DNA of 15,175 nt from Pseudomonadota bacterium (GTDB taxonomy: Bacteria; Pseudomonadota; Alphaproteobacteria; Rhizobiales; Rhizobiaceae), in the NCBI GenBank assembly GCA_023428515.1, contig JAEYXI010000593.1:1-15175 (forward strand). Reading direction: 5' to 3'. Positions within the stretch are counted from its first letter, which is position 1. Every line of letters starts with the position of its first letter. The notes under the pieces are model-generated. The model saw nothing but the letters and a program-made list of their open reading frames with translations. It was not told the origin of the DNA and did not search any database. Both the position numbers and the translations under genes were made by a program. Shown here in pieces: positions 13,437 through 15,175 of this stretch.

Positions 13437-14234
13437 ATGCGGCTAGCCCTTCTCACGGTCGTATGCGCCCTTGCTCTCGCCGGCTGCCAAACCACCGGCT
13501 CGACAAGCAAGACCACGGCCGCCGATGCCGAGACGTCGCAGGCCGACCGGCTGGTAAAGCTCGCCGGCGACATCGAATCGCAAGGCGAGCACGATACCGC
13601 GATGGCGCTTTATGCACGCGCGGCCGCATTGCCTGAAGCGAGCGCTGCGGCCAATGTCAAAGCCGGAGACGCCTATCTCCGATCGGGTTACGTGGAAGAG
13701 GCCACGACCGAGTATAGGACGGCGCTGGTCAAGTCACCCAACAACAGTCAGGCGATGTTTGGCCTTGGCTCCGCGTTGGTCGAATCTGGGGATCTGAATG
13801 CCGGCCTGCGCGCGCTTGGCGAGGCGGCCCCCATCATCAACACCAGCCGCGCCTATAACCGGCTTGGCGTGGCTCAGACAATGGCCGGACAGACACAGGA
13901 AGCGCAGGCCACTTTCGCCACGGCGCTCAAGATGGAGCCCGACGATCTGGACCTGCAGATCAATATGGCACTGGCGGCGGCACTCGAAGGCAACGGAACG
14001 GTCGCGCTGCCTATCGCCCAGCGCGTGGCTGCGTCGGGCAGAGCCCAACTCAGGCACAAGAACAACATCGTCATCGTCTATGGTCTGCTTGGTCAAGGCG
14101 ACCAGGTGAAATCCGCTCCGCCGACCGGCCTCTCGTCCAAGGAAATCGCCACCCTCCTGGCAAGATGCAGGGATATCCGTGCAAAGGGCAGCGTGAAGGC
14201 AAAAGCGGCCGCGCTGGGATCGATGACCGCCTGA
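13437..14234 (+). CDS. TPR-repeat lipoprotein resembling TadD
   Basis: A 265-aa protein with a lipoprotein signal peptide ending ALAGC; C17 is the lipidation site. TPR units follow: AGDIESQGEHDTAMALYARAAAL, AGDAYLRSGYVEEATTEYRTAL, MFGLGSALVESGDLNAGLRALG, AYNRLGVAQTMAGQTQEAQATF and a shorter one around INMALAAALEGNGTVAL. The C-terminal HKNNIVIVYGLLGQGD is typical of TadD-like proteins from Flp/Tad pilus loci, where TadD is thought to help the secretin. No other tad genes are in view. The ATG at 13437 was chosen over 13425 because GGAG sits 6 nt before it and it gives a proper signal peptide. It follows the transpeptidase by 77 bp in the same direction. A pilotin-like role for the nearby split T3SS secretin is possible but unproven. 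Confidence 0.83.
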   Translation: MRLALLTVVCALALAGCQTTGSTSKTTAADAETSQADRLVKLAGDIESQGEHDTAMALYARAAALPEASAAANVKAGDAYLRSGYVEEATTEYRTALVKSPNNSQAMFGLGSALVESGDLNAGLRALGEAAPIINTSRAYNRLGVAQTMAGQTQEAQATFATALKMEPDDLDLQINMALAAALEGNGTVALPIAQRVAASGRAQLRHKNNIVIVYGLLGQGDQVKSAPPTGLSSKEIATLLARCRDIRAKGSVKAKAAALGSMTA

Positions 14235-14336
14235 TCGCGCCTCGCGTCCACATCGGGCGGCAGGCCTATATGTCCGCGTCCCCCAACCTCGCCGACAGGC
14301 GTTCAAATTCCTGCTGCGATGTCGTGAGCGGTTCTT

Positions 14337-15158
14337 CTACAGGAACAACTTGCGTAGCTGCTGTGACAGCAGGTCGATCAGCGATACCGTAATTAGCATG
14401 ATAATGAGCATGGCCGAAGCCTGCGGATAGTAAAAACCACGGATCGATTCGAATAGCACTTGACCGATGCCGCCGGCGCCAATGACGCCCAGCACAGTGG
14501 CGGCGCGGACATTCGACTCGAAGCGGTAGAGCGCGTAGGACATCCAGAGCGGCATGACCTGCGGGACAACGCCGAATACGACCTCCTGGAGTCGCGTAGC
14601 GCCGGTGGCGCGGATGGCCTCGACCGGGCGAGAATCGATCGCCTCGACAGCCTCCGAGAACAGCTTGGCGAGGATGCCGGTGGTGTGGATGAAGAGCGCC
14701 ATGACACCGGCGAACGGGCCGAGGCCGACTGCGACGACGAACAGGACAGCAAAAACCAGTTCGTGGATTGAGCGGCATGCGTCCATGAGACGGCGCACGG
14801 GTTGCACAATATACCAGGGCGCGATGTTGCGGGCGGAAAGGATTCCGAAGGGAACAGCGAAGACCGCAGCGAGGAATGTTCCCCACAACGCGATCTGAAT
14901 AGTGACGAGCATCTCGTCAAGATAGTAGCGCCACTGCGAGAAATCGGGTTGGGCGAAACCGCTGGCGTATTCCGCCATATTGCCGGCATCGCTGAACAGA
15001 TAGGTCCAGCGCGCCATCTCGGCAGGCGCCCAACTCCACACCAGCAGCACCGCGAGCACGACCCAGGAGGCTATCGTCCACAGGCTGCGCGCCCAGTCGC
15101 GCTCGACCTCCGGACGGGCCGGTTCTGGAACATTCGCGATGTTGGTGGTCTGGCTCAT
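14337..15158 (-). CDS. phnE: Phosphonate-type ABC transporter permease PhnE
   Basis: A 273-aa membrane protein with an N-terminal helix (about residues 27-44) and several further hydrophobic segments in the binding-protein-dependent permease domain (about 85-265). The cytoplasmic EAA loop that contacts the ATPase is clear at about residues 180-200 ([21 protein letters not shown]). The PhnE-type features [12 protein letters not shown] (about 129-140) and [21 protein letters not shown] (about 227-247) support phosphonate or phosphate-ester specificity. It works with PhnC (ATPase) and PhnD (binding protein). A TGA ends 12 nt upstream (15171-15173), perhaps the stop of a preceding phnE paralogue, as Rhizobiales often have two. 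Unrelated to T3S, so it probably marks the flank of the secretion locus. Confidence 0.93.
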   Translation of the reverse strand: MSQTTNIANVPEPARPEVERDWARSLWTIASWVVLAVLLVWSWAPAEMARWTYLFSDAGNMAEYASGFAQPDFSQWRYYLDEMLVTIQIALWGTFLAAVFAVPFGILSARNIAPWYIVQPVRRLMDACRSIHELVFAVLFVVAVGLGPFAGVMALFIHTTGILAKLFSEAVEAIDSRPVEAIRATGATRLQEVVFGVVPQVMPLWMSYALYRFESNVRAATVLGVIGAGGIGQVLFESIRGFYYPQASAMLIIMLITVSLIDLLSQQLRKLFL

Positions 15159-15175
15159 GGTCGCAACCCGTCAGG

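Noticed and set aside
14266..14336. A minus-strand frame running out of phnE ending [23 protein letters not shown]
   Set aside because: It looks protein-like but has no start codon of its own after phnE and stops after 24 residues. It could be a decayed remnant, but nothing visible supports that.
1..15175. CRISPR arrays, tRNA or rRNA genes, insertion sequences or transposase genes
   Set aside because: No repeat-spacer pattern, RNA gene or transposase-like frame was seen.

Overview
This window is a GC-rich (about 60%) piece of a proteobacterial genome, most likely an alphaproteobacterium of the order Rhizobiales (Rhizobium, Sinorhizobium or Mesorhizobium relatives). The assignment rests on three things: the rhizobial gene order of the secretion locus, a secretin gene that stops after its N-terminal domains as in rhizobial NolW/RhcC1, and the alphaproteobacterial look of the flanking L,D-transpeptidase and TadD-like lipoprotein. 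It is an inference from remembered family features, not from a search.

About 12.5 kb on the minus strand is one nearly uninterrupted type III secretion (T3S) gene cluster. In transcription order (right to left) it reads sctC N-terminal part, sctI, sctJ, sctK, sctL, sctN, sctO, sctQ, sctR, sctS, sctT, a 57-aa small protein, sctD, sctX, sctY, sctV, and the first 42 codons of a signal-peptide protein cut by the left edge. Many junctions overlap by 4 to 8 bp (ATGA or GTGA), which implies tight translational coupling. The only sizeable gaps lie on either side of the 57-aa gene. The upstream gap (134 bp) has a nested inverted repeat. The downstream gap (114 bp) has two strong consecutive hairpins. 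That gene therefore looks like a separately controlled, possibly highly expressed component such as the needle/pilus subunit.

Together the products cover most of the apparatus: outer-membrane ring entrance (SctC N-domains), inner-membrane rings (SctJ, SctD), export gate (SctR, S, T, V), cytoplasmic sorting platform (SctK, L, N, O, Q), inner rod (SctI) and early-export factors (SctX/SctY). Not seen here are the pore-forming part of the secretin (SctC2), the switch protein SctU, the ruler SctP, translocators, effectors and a regulator such as TtsI. Some may lie beyond the left edge.

A 182-bp gap separates sctC from two plus-strand genes: a periplasmic L,D-transpeptidase (YkuD family) and a TPR lipoprotein resembling TadD. 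They may be unrelated chromosomal genes or may support envelope passage of the injectisome. At the right edge, on the minus strand, is a phosphonate-type ABC transporter permease (phnE), whose operon continues beyond the window.

The most interesting point is the combination: rhizobial features (split secretin, I-J-K-L-N-O-Q-R-S-T order) joined to the Yersinia-type sctX-sctY-sctV module and an FHA-containing SctD.
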